In this document: one piece after another, positions 33,016 through 41,850 of the stretch
Numbering within the stretch: position 1 is the first letter of the stretch
Layout of the letters: each line of letters starts with the position of its first letter
Source of the DNA: Terripilifer ovatus
Lineage (GTDB): Bacteria; Pseudomonadota; Alphaproteobacteria; Rhizobiales; Beijerinckiaceae
NCBI GenBank assembly: GCA_029222685.1
Contig: JARHVB010000044.1
Span: forward strand, 1 to 57,668
DNA: 57,668 nt
Direction: 5' to 3'
Position numbers and translations under genes: made by a program
Notes under the pieces: generated by a model
Seen by the model: only the letters and a program-made list of their open reading frames with translations
Database searches by the model: none
Told to the model about the DNA's origin: nothing

Positions 33016-33146
33016 CGTCGTGCCCGCGCTTGTCGCGGGCATCCACGCGGCGAAGCTGCGTTGCTGTTCCAAAACTTGAAAGTGCCCTTCCTGAAGCGCG
33101 ATAGCGCACCACGGCGTGGGTGCCCGCAACAAGTGCGGGCATGACG
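33016..33146. repeat. Pair of inverted TGCCCGC...GCGGGCAT repeats
   Basis: CGTCGTGCCCGCGCTTGTC (33016-33034) with GCGGGCATCCACGC faces GCGTGGGTGCCCGC and AAGTGCGGGCATGACG (33114-33146). Each unit is itself a hairpin, and the two together make a larger inverted repeat of about 130 bases after the porin gene. Confidence 0.65.
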
Positions 33147-33180
33147 TCGAGGCAAATGAGTGAAGGAAGAAGCAGCTTCC

Positions 33181-33927
33181 TCACGCCTCGCAGAGCGTGC
33201 GGGCCTGCTGCATGAGCACGGCGGAAATATGTGCCTCGTTGGCGAGGATGCGCTCCGTCGGCCCGCCGATGCCGACGGCCAGCGAACGGTTGTGGCCTGA
33301 TTGCGGGACAAGGGTTGCGATGACGGCGGCATCCGGGTTGATGCTGTCCGTTGCGCTGACGAAGCCATGGGTCCTGTAGAAGTTGATGCGGTCGAAAAGA
33401 TAGTTCAGCGGCAGTTGCGTGCGGTCGATCAGCTTCTTCGCCGCCGAGCGGCGCCAGAGCCGTTCGATCGCGTCATCGCTCGCGGTGCTGAGCAAGGTCC
33501 AGCCGACGCCGGAGCTGACGATGGGGCGCTGTCCGTTCGGACGGCTCCTGTAGACGGCGCCGTTGCCGCTGTCGAGCACATAGAGATACTGGATCAGCAG
33601 ATCGTTCCTGGTGCCGAGCAGAATGGTTTCGCCGCATTCGGCGCGCAGCCGCTCCAAAGCGGAATAGGCGTCGCGGCGCGGCAGGATTTCATCGCTGACC
33701 CAGGAGCCGAGCATGGCGACGCGCGTCGTCGGAAAATAGGTCTTGCTGTCGTTGTCGAAGCTGAGGCAACCGAGGTCCGACAGCGTCTTCAGGATATCGG
33801 CCAGACTGGAGGACGGAAATTTCAACTCCTCGGTCAGTTCCTTCAGGCTCAGCGGGCGGCGCAACTGGGCGAACAGGCCCAGAACCTCGATCGCCCGCTT
33901 CACCGACCGCACCGTCTGGTCCGTCAT
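33181..33927 (-). CDS. IclR-family transcriptional regulator
   Basis: The 248-residue protein has an N-terminal winged helix (about residues 1-65: SVKRAIEVLGLFAQLRRPLSLKEL) and a GAF-like effector domain. GGGAGGG precedes the ATG. IclR regulators usually control catabolic genes for aromatic or carboxylic acids. It is divergent from the Rieske oxygenase gene, with 156 bases between the starts, and is the obvious candidate to control it. Confidence 0.9.
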   Translation of the reverse strand: MTDQTVRSVKRAIEVLGLFAQLRRPLSLKELTEELKFPSSSLADILKTLSDLGCLSFDNDSKTYFPTTRVAMLGSWVSDEILPRRDAYSALERLRAECGETILLGTRNDLLIQYLYVLDSGNGAVYRSRPNGQRPIVSSGVGWTLLSTASDDAIERLWRRSAAKKLIDRTQLPLNYLFDRINFYRTHGFVSATDSINPDAAVIATLVPQSGHNRSLAVGIGGPTERILANEAHISAVLMQQARTLCEA

Positions 33928-34083
33928 TCGTTGGTTCCCTCCCGGCTGATTATCGCCCCGCTACTTTACATCAGTTCCAAAGGAAATTTTACGGAAATCC
34001 GAAAATGGAATGCGTGCATTCCCAACCAATCGCTGCCCGGCTAGGGTTCTCGTCAACTAAGTCCGGGGAGCAGGGAGCAGGCT

Positions 34084-35337
34084 ATGACGACCCGTGAGCA
34101 GAACATATTGCTGACGCGCACCGGCGCAGGTGCCGCCGCCGGGAAGCTTCTGCGCCAGTACTGGCAACCTGTCGCGATGAGCGACGAGGTGACCGCCGAC
34201 GGCGGCCCGAAGATTGTCAAGGTCATGGGCGAAGAGCTGGTGCTGTTTCGCGATGAGCAGGGCCGCGCCGGCCTGCTTGGCAAGCATTGCGCCCATCGTG
34301 GCGCCGATCTCAGCTTCGGCCGTATCGAGGCGGGCGGCTTGCGCTGTCTCTATCACGGCTGGGTGTTCGATGTGTCCGGCAACTGCCTCGAACAGCCGGC
34401 GGAGCCGCGCGCCGCCGCCTTCTGCCAGCGGGTGAAGCAGGAGGCCTACCCGCTGCGCGAGGCCGGCGGCATCATCTTCGCCTATCTGGGCGACGGCGAG
34501 CCGCCCGCCTTGCCGCAACTGGAATGCCTCGGCGCGCCGGCCGATCATCTGTTCATGTGGAAGTTTCGCGAGCGCTGCAACTACCTGCAAGGCCTCGAGG
34601 GCGATATCGATCCGTTCCATCTGAATTTCCTGCATCGCGCCATGGATAATTCCCACGCCAAGGCGGCACCTGGATCGTCGGACCAGTATTTCGATTTCTA
34701 CATGCATGGCATCCCGCGGCTCGAAGTGGAGCGCACCGGCTACGGCCTGCGCATCTATGCGCTGCGGCAGCTCGGCGAGCGCGCCTATCTGCGCGTCACC
34801 AATTTCATGATGCCGAACGTGGCGATCGTCGCGGGACCGACGGGCGAGGACGGCTACACGATTCTATGGCATGTGCCGATCGACGATGAATCGCATATGA
34901 AATACATGCTGAACTTCCGGCGCTCGAAGCCGCTCAATGCCGAGATCATGCAGAAGATCTACGATCTGCATGTGGTGCCGGGGACGGACCTCGAAACCTG
35001 GCGCAACCGCGAGAACAGATGGAAGCAGGATCGCGCCGAGATGAAGGACGGCTGGTTCGCCGGCATGGGTCCTTCGTTTTCCGTGCACGACAATTTCGTC
35101 TCGGAGAGCATGGGGCCGATCTTCGACAGATCGAAGGAGAATCTCGGCTATACCGACAAGGCGATCGTCGCCGCCCGCCGTCTCATCCTGACCGGGATCG
35201 AGAACATGGCATCGGGCGCGGCGCTTGTCGGGCGAACGAGCGACGCCAATTCGAGCATGCTCGACGACATGATCGTCAGTTCGGAGATTTTGGATGACCC
35301 GGCCAAGTTTCGCTACGAAGCCCTGGTCGAAGATTAG
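34084..35337 (+). CDS. Rieske 2Fe-2S oxygenase, phthalate 4,5-dioxygenase-like alpha subunit
   Basis: The 417-residue protein carries an N-terminal Rieske domain with Cys69, His71, Cys88 and His91 (CAHR and CLYHGW). The mononuclear iron site reads Asp176, His179 and His184 in GDIDPFHLNFLHR, with the bridging acid before it. QYWQPVAMSDEV and the overall layout match the phthalate dioxygenase branch, which includes O-demethylases and aromatic ring dioxygenases. The reductase partner is not in the window. The IclR gene is divergent upstream, and a GlcG-like gene follows by 30 bases. Confidence 0.9.
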   Translation: MTTREQNILLTRTGAGAAAGKLLRQYWQPVAMSDEVTADGGPKIVKVMGEELVLFRDEQGRAGLLGKHCAHRGADLSFGRIEAGGLRCLYHGWVFDVSGNCLEQPAEPRAAAFCQRVKQEAYPLREAGGIIFAYLGDGEPPALPQLECLGAPADHLFMWKFRERCNYLQGLEGDIDPFHLNFLHRAMDNSHAKAAPGSSDQYFDFYMHGIPRLEVERTGYGLRIYALRQLGERAYLRVTNFMMPNVAIVAGPTGEDGYTILWHVPIDDESHMKYMLNFRRSKPLNAEIMQKIYDLHVVPGTDLETWRNRENRWKQDRAEMKDGWFAGMGPSFSVHDNFVSESMGPIFDRSKENLGYTDKAIVAARRLILTGIENMASGAALVGRTSDANSSMLDDMIVSSEILDDPAKFRYEALVED

Positions 35338-35367
35338 ATTCAGAGATTATCGATAACAGGAGTTTTC

Positions 35368-35787
35368 ATGGCCACCATCACCCTTCCCACCAAGCCTGTG
35401 CTGACGACCGAGCTGGCGCGTCAGATTCTGGAAACGTCGCTGAACGCGGCCAGGGACAAAGGCCTGCGCATGTCCATCGCGGTCGTCGACGATGGCGGCA
35501 GCCTGCTCGCCTTCGTGCGCATGTCGGAGCAGATCGCCGCCGCCAGCGCCGAGGTCGCCATCGCCAAGGCGAAATCGGCGGCGATGTTCAAGCGGGGCAC
35601 GCTGTCGTGGGAGCAGGCGGCCAAGGATCGCACCGTGGTGCTGAAAATTCCCCATGTCGTGCCGCTGGGCGGCGGCGTTCCGCTGACGGTGGACGGCGTC
35701 ACCATCGGCGCCATCGGCGTTTCCGGATCGAGCTCGGTCGTCGACGACGAGATCGCCAATGCCGGCGCCGCGGTGCTGGCTGGCTAA
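35368..35787 (+). CDS. GlcG/HbpS-family protein
   Basis: The 139-residue cytoplasmic protein has the GlcG-like fold: LETSLNAARDKGLRMSIAVVDDGGSLLAFVRM, IAKAKSAAMFKRGTLS and the C-terminal VTIGAIGVSGSSSVVDDEIA. Members bind heme or small ligands; several sit in glycolate, propanediol or aromatic operons with no known reaction. Here it is 30 bases after the Rieske oxygenase and probably in the same operon. The AACAGGAG site precedes the ATG. Confidence 0.87.
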   Translation: MATITLPTKPVLTTELARQILETSLNAARDKGLRMSIAVVDDGGSLLAFVRMSEQIAAASAEVAIAKAKSAAMFKRGTLSWEQAAKDRTVVLKIPHVVPLGGGVPLTVDGVTIGAIGVSGSSSVVDDEIANAGAAVLAG

Positions 35788-35819
35788 CGCGGGACGCTAG
35801 GGCCGCCACAAACTCCCAG

Positions 35820-36068
35820 AGCCTCATCCTGAGAGCCTGACTGAGAAGTCAGCTTAGAGCCGCTGTCCACCGCAAGGTACAGCCCTTGACTCCTGGTTTC
35901 CCGCTCGCGCTTCGCGCGTCGGGAATGACATTGGTTGATGCATGTCGCCGCAGTTCATCCCGACGCGCCGCAGGCGCGAGCGGGGATCCAGAAGCCAACG
36001 GGATAACGTCGGCCCGTCGCTGGCAGCATAACAAACCCTTTGGCACGGCTGTGCATTTTCAGTCAGAC
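35820..36068. repeat. Nested mosaic repeat unit
   Basis: Outer parts CATCCTGAGAGCCTGACTGA and TTTTCAGTCAGACTCTGAGG face each other. Inside, GTTTCCCGCTCGCGC with GTCGGGAATGAC faces CATCCCGACGCGCC with GAGCGGGGATCCAG. It is the same two-level arrangement seen at 40508-40734. With the next unit it fills most of the gene-free interval 35788-36253 between convergent genes. Confidence 0.65.
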
Positions 36069-36212
36069 TCTGAGGAGCGCCAGAAAAGCGCGTCTCGAAG
36101 GACGGGGGCATCATGCCGCAGCTTGAAGTAAGGCCGCGCGGGATGGCTTTCTCACACGCCCCCGTCCTTCGAGACGCCTGCTATGCAGGCTCCTCAGGAT
36201 GAGGGCTTCTGA
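36069..36212. repeat. Second copy of the GTCTCGAAGGACGG inverted repeat
   Basis: CTGAGGAGCGCCAG with GCGTCTCGAAGGACGGGGGC faces GCCCCCGTCCTTCGAGACGC with CTCCTCAGGATGAGG and GCTTCTGA. Arms are close to those at 30987-31196, with a shorter centre. It adjoins the mosaic unit at 35820-36068 and may end transcription of the two convergent genes. Confidence 0.7.
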
Positions 36213-36253
36213 GAGAATTTAGCTGCTGCAAAGCATTTTATCCCTAAAGCATT

Positions 36254-38404
36254 TTATCCCTGCCGCGTAACCCCTTCCGGCGTCGCGCGCTCGAGCAGAA
36301 CAGCGATGACGCCCAGCGAAAACACCGGATCCTCGTTTTCGGTAATGGCGGCGAGCGGCTGCGGGGCGGCCGCCGGAGCGGCGCCATCCGTCTCGGCGCG
36401 TTCGAAGAAAGTTTCCTTGATCGCATCGACCCTCGCGATGCGGGCTTTGACGTCTTCGACCAGCTTGTCGATGTGCAAGAGAATCTCCTGCGGATGCGCT
36501 TCGCCCGGCCGCAGGCTGCGGGCGAGAACCCTGGCCCAATGGGCGCAACCGGCGAGCAGCAGCAGCCGTTCGCGCACGCCGCCGAAACGGGTGACGACGC
36601 CCCATGGTCCGCCGAGCGGGCGCACGGCATTGGCGAGATCGACATAGGCGCGGTCGAGCGCGCGCGAGCGTCCGAGCAGATGCAGCGGCTCCTGCTCGCC
36701 ATGGGCGCGGCGCCGCGCCGTCGCCACCAGATCGCCGAGCGCGCGCAGATAGGTCTCGAGCGCCATCGCCGCGCCGCGCGAGGCGCGCGCCGGAAACACC
36801 AGGAAGGCCACCAGGGTTCCAGCCAGCGCGCCGACGACGGTTTCCTCAAGCCGCAGGAACAGCAGCTCGGGGCTGAACGTGCCCATCACGCCGTAGAGCA
36901 CCGCCAGCGCGATGGTGATGAAGAAGATCATCAGGCTGTAGGACGTCTGCAGGAAGTAGATGGCGAGAAACAGCGAGAGGAGCGCGGTGACGACGGAGAC
37001 CGGTAATTGTCCATGCAGCAGGGTCGCCACAATTGTGCCGCCGATCAGGCCGGCAAAGCTGCCGCCCGAGCGCTGCAGCGCGCGCAGCGCCGTGTCGGCG
37101 CGGGATTTGGTATTGTTGAAGACAATGAAGGCGGTGATGACCGCCCAATAAAAGCGCTCCGTCGACAGCAGCAGTCCGGATCCCATGGCGAGCGCGCAGG
37201 CGAGCGTCACCTGGATCGGCAATTGCCAGGCGACCGGCACGCGCGATGCGGTTGCTTCCTGCTTCGGCGGGGCAATCGCCGCCGGTGCGGCCGCCGCCTC
37301 GACCGGCGCGAAGGCCGGCGATGGCGTCGATGCCAGCGCCGCATCGAGCCGCGCGCGGGCGCGGTGGACCCTGATCAGAAGCCGCGCCGCGACGGGCTCC
37401 GACTTCGACGCCTCGGGCAATCGCAGCAGGGCCGCGTCGCGCACCGCCTCCTCGTGATGCAGCATGGCCCGCAGCAGGTCTTCCTGCGGAGGCGCGATAT
37501 AGCTCGCCTGCACCGTGCGTTCGACGCAGAGCTGCAGTTCGAACAGGATGATCGCGAGATCGGAGGCGGGGCCTGCCGCCGCGAGCGATCCCGCCTCGCC
37601 TTGTGGAATGAAACCTTCGGCCATCAGAACGGTACCGCGCAGGCGGGCCTGGTGCTCGCGCAGCAGCTTGCGGTCATCCGCCGAGGGCACGCCATGACGC
37701 ACCGCTTCGATCAACTGGCGCAGGATGAGATTGATGCGGCGGTCGATGGTGGACAGCGCCCGGCGGAAGTCGCGTTCCGGATCGTCGCGCAGGAAAAGGC
37801 TGGAGACGATATGGGTGGCGAGAAGCCCCAGCGCCGCGGCAAGCGCCAGCCAGCCGATGTCCTGCGGAACAGGGCGCAGATAATCGCCGAGAAAATACGA
37901 CATGAAGCCGATCATGCCGACGGCGGTCCAGCGTTGGCCGAACCTGCGGATGTAAACGGCGATGAAAATGACGATCAGGAAGACGAGATCGGCGGCGATC
38001 GGAATCGGCGCGAAAATGCTGGCCGCCAGCGTGGCCGCGACGGCGCTCCCGAACGCATATATGCGCGTTCGCATCTGGGCGTTGACGCCCTTGTCGCGAA
38101 TGGCGGTCGATGCGGTGAAGGGAATCATGATCGCAAGGCCATAGGCCGCCGCGGGCAAGCCATGCAGAAACGACAGGCCGGCGACCAGCGTGCCGCTCAC
38201 CAGGAGGGACAGGATGGCGCGCGAGGCCAGCCGGAACCGCGAGAAGGCGGGGTCGGCGGCGGCAAACCGGTCGCGCAGGCGGGCAAACCAGGGTTCCGAG
38301 GCCGTGACATCGATCGTCGTCGTGCTGGTCAATGCGTTCCATCCAGTTTCGTCCGTGGGCCGGATTCGCTCATGCGCAGCCCATTGTGCAGGGAGCATTG
38401 ACAT
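36254..38404 (-). CDS. FUSC-family (fusaric acid resistance type) membrane protein
   Basis: This is a large inner-membrane protein with two blocks of membrane helices separated by soluble helical regions. The first block starts at about residue 52 (ASRAILSLLVSG, AAAYGLAIMIPFTASTAIRDKG). The second begins near LPIQVTLACALAMGSGLLLST and includes GRTDTAL-like SRADTALRALQRSGGSFAGLIGGTIVA. Family members form efflux pumps for aromatic acids or other organic acids. I chose ATG 38404, giving 716 residues; the frame stays open to 38461 and ATG 38398 is also possible. It is divergent from the LeuC-like gene. Export of an acid intermediate from the adjoining pathway would fit. Confidence 0.82.
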   Translation of the reverse strand: MSMLPAQWAAHERIRPTDETGWNALTSTTTIDVTASEPWFARLRDRFAAADPAFSRFRLASRAILSLLVSGTLVAGLSFLHGLPAAAYGLAIMIPFTASTAIRDKGVNAQMRTRIYAFGSAVAATLAASIFAPIPIAADLVFLIVIFIAVYIRRFGQRWTAVGMIGFMSYFLGDYLRPVPQDIGWLALAAALGLLATHIVSSLFLRDDPERDFRRALSTIDRRINLILRQLIEAVRHGVPSADDRKLLREHQARLRGTVLMAEGFIPQGEAGSLAAAGPASDLAIILFELQLCVERTVQASYIAPPQEDLLRAMLHHEEAVRDAALLRLPEASKSEPVAARLLIRVHRARARLDAALASTPSPAFAPVEAAAAPAAIAPPKQEATASRVPVAWQLPIQVTLACALAMGSGLLLSTERFYWAVITAFIVFNNTKSRADTALRALQRSGGSFAGLIGGTIVATLLHGQLPVSVVTALLSLFLAIYFLQTSYSLMIFFITIALAVLYGVMGTFSPELLFLRLEETVVGALAGTLVAFLVFPARASRGAAMALETYLRALGDLVATARRRAHGEQEPLHLLGRSRALDRAYVDLANAVRPLGGPWGVVTRFGGVRERLLLLAGCAHWARVLARSLRPGEAHPQEILLHIDKLVEDVKARIARVDAIKETFFERAETDGAAPAAAPQPLAAITENEDPVFSLGVIAVLLERATPEGVTRQG

Positions 38405-38474
38405 AAGCAAATCGATGTTCGTTAAACTCCTAGCAAACAGATGACGTGCGTCTACGTCCAATCAGGGCAGGAGT

Positions 38475-39866
38475 ATGAAGGCAGACCCCAATCACGGCGC
38501 GACGCTGTTCGACAAGATCTGGGCGCGGCATGCCGTCACGCAGGAGGACGGCAAGACGCTGCTTTATATCGACCGGGTCGTGGTCGACGACGTGCGGGCG
38601 TCGCAGGTCCTCAAGAATATGGAGCGGCGGGGGCTTGCCATTCGGCGGCCTGATCTCGCAGTGGTCGTGCAGGACCATTCGGTGCCGTCGTTTGCAACCA
38701 ATGGCGTTCTCGGCGGCAGCGCTTTCCTGGACGCGACGCGCGTCGCCGCGCGCCGTCATGGCCTCAGACTGTTTGACGTCGGCGAGGCGGAACAGGGCAT
38801 TTCCCATGTGGTGATGCCGGAGCTGGGCCTGGCGCTGCCGGGCTCCACCTATGTGTGCGTCGACAGCCATTCTCCCACCGTTGGTGGTGCCGGTGCGCTC
38901 GGCCTCGCCTGCGGCAGTACCGAGCTGGAACATGTGCTGGCGACGCAGACCATGTGGGTCCGCAAGCCGCGGCAGATCCGCATCAGGCTCGATGGCGAGC
39001 TTGCGGCCGGCCTCAGCGCCAAGGATGTCATCCTGCATGTGCTGGGTGAGGTGGGGCTGGAGACGGCGCGCGGCGCGGCGATCGAATTCGCAGGCACGAT
39101 GATCGACAGCCTGTCCGTCGAGGAGCGGCTGACGATCTGCAACATGGCGGTCGAGCTTGGCGCGCGCACTGCTCTGGTTGCGCCTGATGAGGTGACGTTC
39201 GCCTGGCTCGCTTCCCGGCGCTTTGCGCCGCAGGCAGATGTATGGCGGCAGGCGCTTGGTGCATGGGAAGTGCTGCGTTCCGATGACGAGGCGCGGTTCG
39301 ATGCGGACATCGCCATCGACTGCAGGGGGCTCGAACCGCAGATCACCTGGGGCACGACGCCGGCGCAGGTGATGCCGATCACCGGCCGGGTGCCCGACAT
39401 GGCGGACGCCAGCCGCGCAGGGGTGACGTATATGGGGCTTGATCCGGGCGAGCGGCTGATCGGCCGGAAGATCGATCGTGTCTTCATCGGCTCGTGCACC
39501 AATGCGCGCCTGTCCGATCTCGAGAGCGCCGCGCAAGTGCTGGCTGGCCGTAAGGTCGCGGCGGGGGTCAAGGCCGTCGTCGTGCCCGGCTCGCGCGGCG
39601 TGGCACGGGAGGCCGAGGCGCGCGGCCTGCGCGACATCTTTCTCGCCGCTGGCTTTCTCTGGGGCGAGCCCGGCTGTTCCATGTGTGCGGGTGGCGGCGG
39701 CGAGACGGTGGCTGCGGGCGAGCGCATCGTCTCGACCACCAACCGCAATTTCGAAGGCCGGCAGGGAACGGGCGTTCGCACCCATCTCGCCAGCCCGGCG
39801 ACGGCGGCAGCGGCCGCCGTGCGAGGCGAGATCTGCGATCCGCGCCCCTTCATGCAGGGAGGGTGA
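38475..39866 (+). CDS. Aconitase-superfamily hydratase large subunit, LeuC-like and atypical
   Basis: The 463-residue protein is an isopropylmalate dehydratase-like large subunit. 4Fe-4S ligands Cys341 (GSCTNAR), Cys401 and Cys404 (GCSMC) are present, and STTNRNFEGRQG is conserved. Differences from leucine-biosynthetic LeuC are clear: VCVDSHSPT at residues 127-135 replaces VCGDSHT, and the loop after the last Cys is AGGGGE rather than LAMN. Substrate is therefore probably not isopropylmalate; related enzymes hydrate citraconate, dimethylmaleate or homoaconitate-type acids. The small subunit gene follows after five bases. Confidence 0.85.
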   Translation: MKADPNHGATLFDKIWARHAVTQEDGKTLLYIDRVVVDDVRASQVLKNMERRGLAIRRPDLAVVVQDHSVPSFATNGVLGGSAFLDATRVAARRHGLRLFDVGEAEQGISHVVMPELGLALPGSTYVCVDSHSPTVGGAGALGLACGSTELEHVLATQTMWVRKPRQIRIRLDGELAAGLSAKDVILHVLGEVGLETARGAAIEFAGTMIDSLSVEERLTICNMAVELGARTALVAPDEVTFAWLASRRFAPQADVWRQALGAWEVLRSDDEARFDADIAIDCRGLEPQITWGTTPAQVMPITGRVPDMADASRAGVTYMGLDPGERLIGRKIDRVFIGSCTNARLSDLESAAQVLAGRKVAAGVKAVVVPGSRGVAREAEARGLRDIFLAAGFLWGEPGCSMCAGGGGETVAAGERIVSTTNRNFEGRQGTGVRTHLASPATAAAAAVRGEICDPRPFMQGG

Positions 39867-39871
39867 TCGCG

Positions 39872-40486
39872 ATGGAAAAATTCAGCCAGGTTCGTGGCGC
39901 CGCCGCGCCGCTTCTCCTCGACAATGTGAATACTGACCAGATCACGCCGGTCGTGTTCATGCGCAGCCTGGAGCCCGACTATGAGAAGGCCCTGTTCGGC
40001 CGCTGGCGTCTGGCGGCATCGGAGGCGGAGCCCTTCGTGCTCGATCGGCCGCACTTCAAGCGGGCGCCGATCCTGGTCGCCGGCGCCAATTTCGGCTGCG
40101 GCAGCGCGCGCGAAGTCGCCGTCTGGGCGCTTGTGGCGCATGGCATCCGCTGCATCGTGGCGAGAAGTTTTTCCGAAGTGTTCCGCGAGAGCACGTTGAA
40201 GAATGGTGTGCTGCCGATTTGCCTCGGTGTTGCAGATCAATCTGCGTTCGAGCAGAAAGTTGTCGCGGTTGATGGGCAGGCGGCGTTCGAGGTCGATCTC
40301 GTTGCGCAGACGATCACCTGTCCCGATGGGACAGTGTTTTCATTCGCCATGGCGCACAACGAACGTGCCGCGCTGCTCGAGGGTCTCGATGATGTGGCGC
40401 TGACCTTGCGTCATCGAGCGCTCATCGATGCGCGTGAAGCGCAGATTGCGATTGAGCAGCCGTGGCTGCAGAGTGTTCGCTCTTAG
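39872..40486 (+). CDS. Aconitase-superfamily hydratase small subunit, LeuD-like
   Basis: I start this 204-residue protein at ATG 39872, nine bases after GGAGG. It contains the swivelling domain: LLLDNVNTDQITPVVFMRSL at the N-terminus, ILVAGANFGCGSAREVAVWAL in the middle, and RCIVARSFSEVFRESTLKNGVLPI. These residues hold the substrate carboxylates in LeuD. It is the partner of the large subunit upstream, with a five-base gap. Confidence 0.88.
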   Translation: MEKFSQVRGAAAPLLLDNVNTDQITPVVFMRSLEPDYEKALFGRWRLAASEAEPFVLDRPHFKRAPILVAGANFGCGSAREVAVWALVAHGIRCIVARSFSEVFRESTLKNGVLPICLGVADQSAFEQKVVAVDGQAAFEVDLVAQTITCPDGTVFSFAMAHNERAALLEGLDDVALTLRHRALIDAREAQIAIEQPWLQSVRS

Positions 40487-40507
40487 TTGGACGAACTATA
40501 AAAATCC

Positions 40508-40734
40508 ACCAGAAGCCCTCAGAGTCTGACTGAAAATTCAGGCCCATTTTCCGGGGCTTTCTATCTCGCTGTTTTGACTCGATCTTAGTGTGTCATTCCC
40601 GCCAAGCGAAGCGCAGAGCGGGAATCCAGAGGCAACAAGGGAGACCTTGGCCTTCTGGATTCCCGCTCGCCCGCTTCGCGGACGTCGGGAATGACAGCGT
40701 GAATTTTCAGTCAGACTCTCAGGATGGGGGCTTC
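40508..40734. repeat. Two-level nested inverted repeat
   Basis: The outer arms AGTCTGACTGAAAATTCA (40523-40540) and its exact complement (40700-40717) pair over 18 bases, and AGAAGCCCTC/GGGGGCTTC flank them. Inside, TGTCATTCCCG with AGCGGGAATCCAGA faces TTCTGGATTCCCGCT with CGGGAATGACA. This is an insertion of one repeat type into another, repeated at 35820-36068. No coding sequence is present. Confidence 0.75.
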
Positions 40735-40760
40735 ATTGTAGATTGCAGATAATAGCGGTG

Positions 40761-41789
40761 CTAATTCGTCACGCCCATCACGCGTGCGACGGTCTTGACG
40801 ATCTCCGGCGTCGGCGAACCGGATTTGGCGAACAGTTTGTCCAGCTCCTCGCCTGTCTTGGGGTTCATGTCGAGATTGCGCTTCTTGGCGTCCTCGATGA
40901 ACTCCGTGCTGCGCACTGCAGCATCGAAGGCTTCACGCAGGATCTTCGTGCGGTCGTCGGGCACACCGGGCGCGACCAGGAATGCGGTGCCGAATTCCGA
41001 CGGCAGCGCGACGAAATCCCACAACGCCTTCTTCTGCGGATCGTCGATCAGGTCGCGCACTTTCGGCACGTTCGGCAGCGGCGTGTCGCTGAAGTCGAGA
41101 CCGGCGATGACATTGATCTTCTTGTCGCGCAGCCAGTCGGGATGCAGGCTCACCAGGGTGGACCAGGCGATCGTCGAGACTTGCACTTCGCCCTGTTCCA
41201 GGGCGACGGCAGTGGGGCCGGAGCCCATGAAACCGGGGATGACTTTCATCTTGGTGCCGAGGATTTCGTTCATCAGGACCGGCTGAATGGACGTGGTCGA
41301 GCGCCGCGCCGAGGCGGCAAGAATCGTTTCCTTCGCCTTCAGGTCGTCGACGGTGGCGGCGCCGCTGGTGTGCCAGCTTGCGAGCACGCGGCCGAAATCG
41401 CTGATGCGGCCGAGGAAATGAAACTGTGACGGGTCGAACTTGGCTTCCTTCGGCTCGACGAAAGGCGTGACGAAGTAATTCGGCATGGCGACAGCGATCG
41501 CGGTGCCGTCGCGCGGCGCGGCATTGGCGAGATAGTTGATTGCGTTGATGCCGCCCGAGCCCGGCCGGTGCTCGACCGCGACGGCCGGATTGCCGGGAAT
41601 ATGCTTGCCGAGATAGGCCGACAGCAAAAGCGAATAGGAGCTGAAGCCGCCGCCGGGCTCGCTGCCGACGACGATCTTGATGGTTTTGCCGCGATAGAAA
41701 TCGGTTTGCGCATATGCGGCAGCGGGCGCGAAGCTCATGGCGCCACTCATCGTCATCAGAGCCACACCGCACAAAATGCCGATCCGCAT
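40761..41789 (-). CDS. Bug-family tripartite tricarboxylate transporter receptor
   Basis: The ATG at 41789 has GAAGGAG eight bases upstream and gives 342 residues. A signal peptide ends AYAQ at about residue 28. The domain opens DFYRGKTIKIVVGSEPGGGFSSYSLLLSAYL, where the usual Bug PAGG loop is EPGGGFS, close to the variant found in receptors of the TctC subgroup. It is the second gene after the TcuA-like flavoprotein, 61 bases apart, which suggests a carboxylate ligand shared with that enzyme. Confidence 0.87.
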   Translation of the reverse strand: MRIGILCGVALMTMSGAMSFAPAAAYAQTDFYRGKTIKIVVGSEPGGGFSSYSLLLSAYLGKHIPGNPAVAVEHRPGSGGINAINYLANAAPRDGTAIAVAMPNYFVTPFVEPKEAKFDPSQFHFLGRISDFGRVLASWHTSGAATVDDLKAKETILAASARRSTTSIQPVLMNEILGTKMKVIPGFMGSGPTAVALEQGEVQVSTIAWSTLVSLHPDWLRDKKINVIAGLDFSDTPLPNVPKVRDLIDDPQKKALWDFVALPSEFGTAFLVAPGVPDDRTKILREAFDAAVRSTEFIEDAKKRNLDMNPKTGEELDKLFAKSGSPTPEIVKTVARVMGVTN

Positions 41790-41850
41790 ACGTTTCACTC
41801 CTTCGTTGCTCTTCGTTTCGCGTTTCATCATAGGGTTTGTCGTTTTTGCA

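Noticed and set aside
37007..38401. 464-codon open frame on the plus strand
   Set aside because: It is antisense to the FUSC gene; composition is Arg/Gln-rich and no domain is seen.
38475..40486. LeuC and LeuD of leucine biosynthesis
   Set aside because: Changed active-site segments and the catabolic neighbourhood argue against it; kept as a LeuCD-like hydratase.
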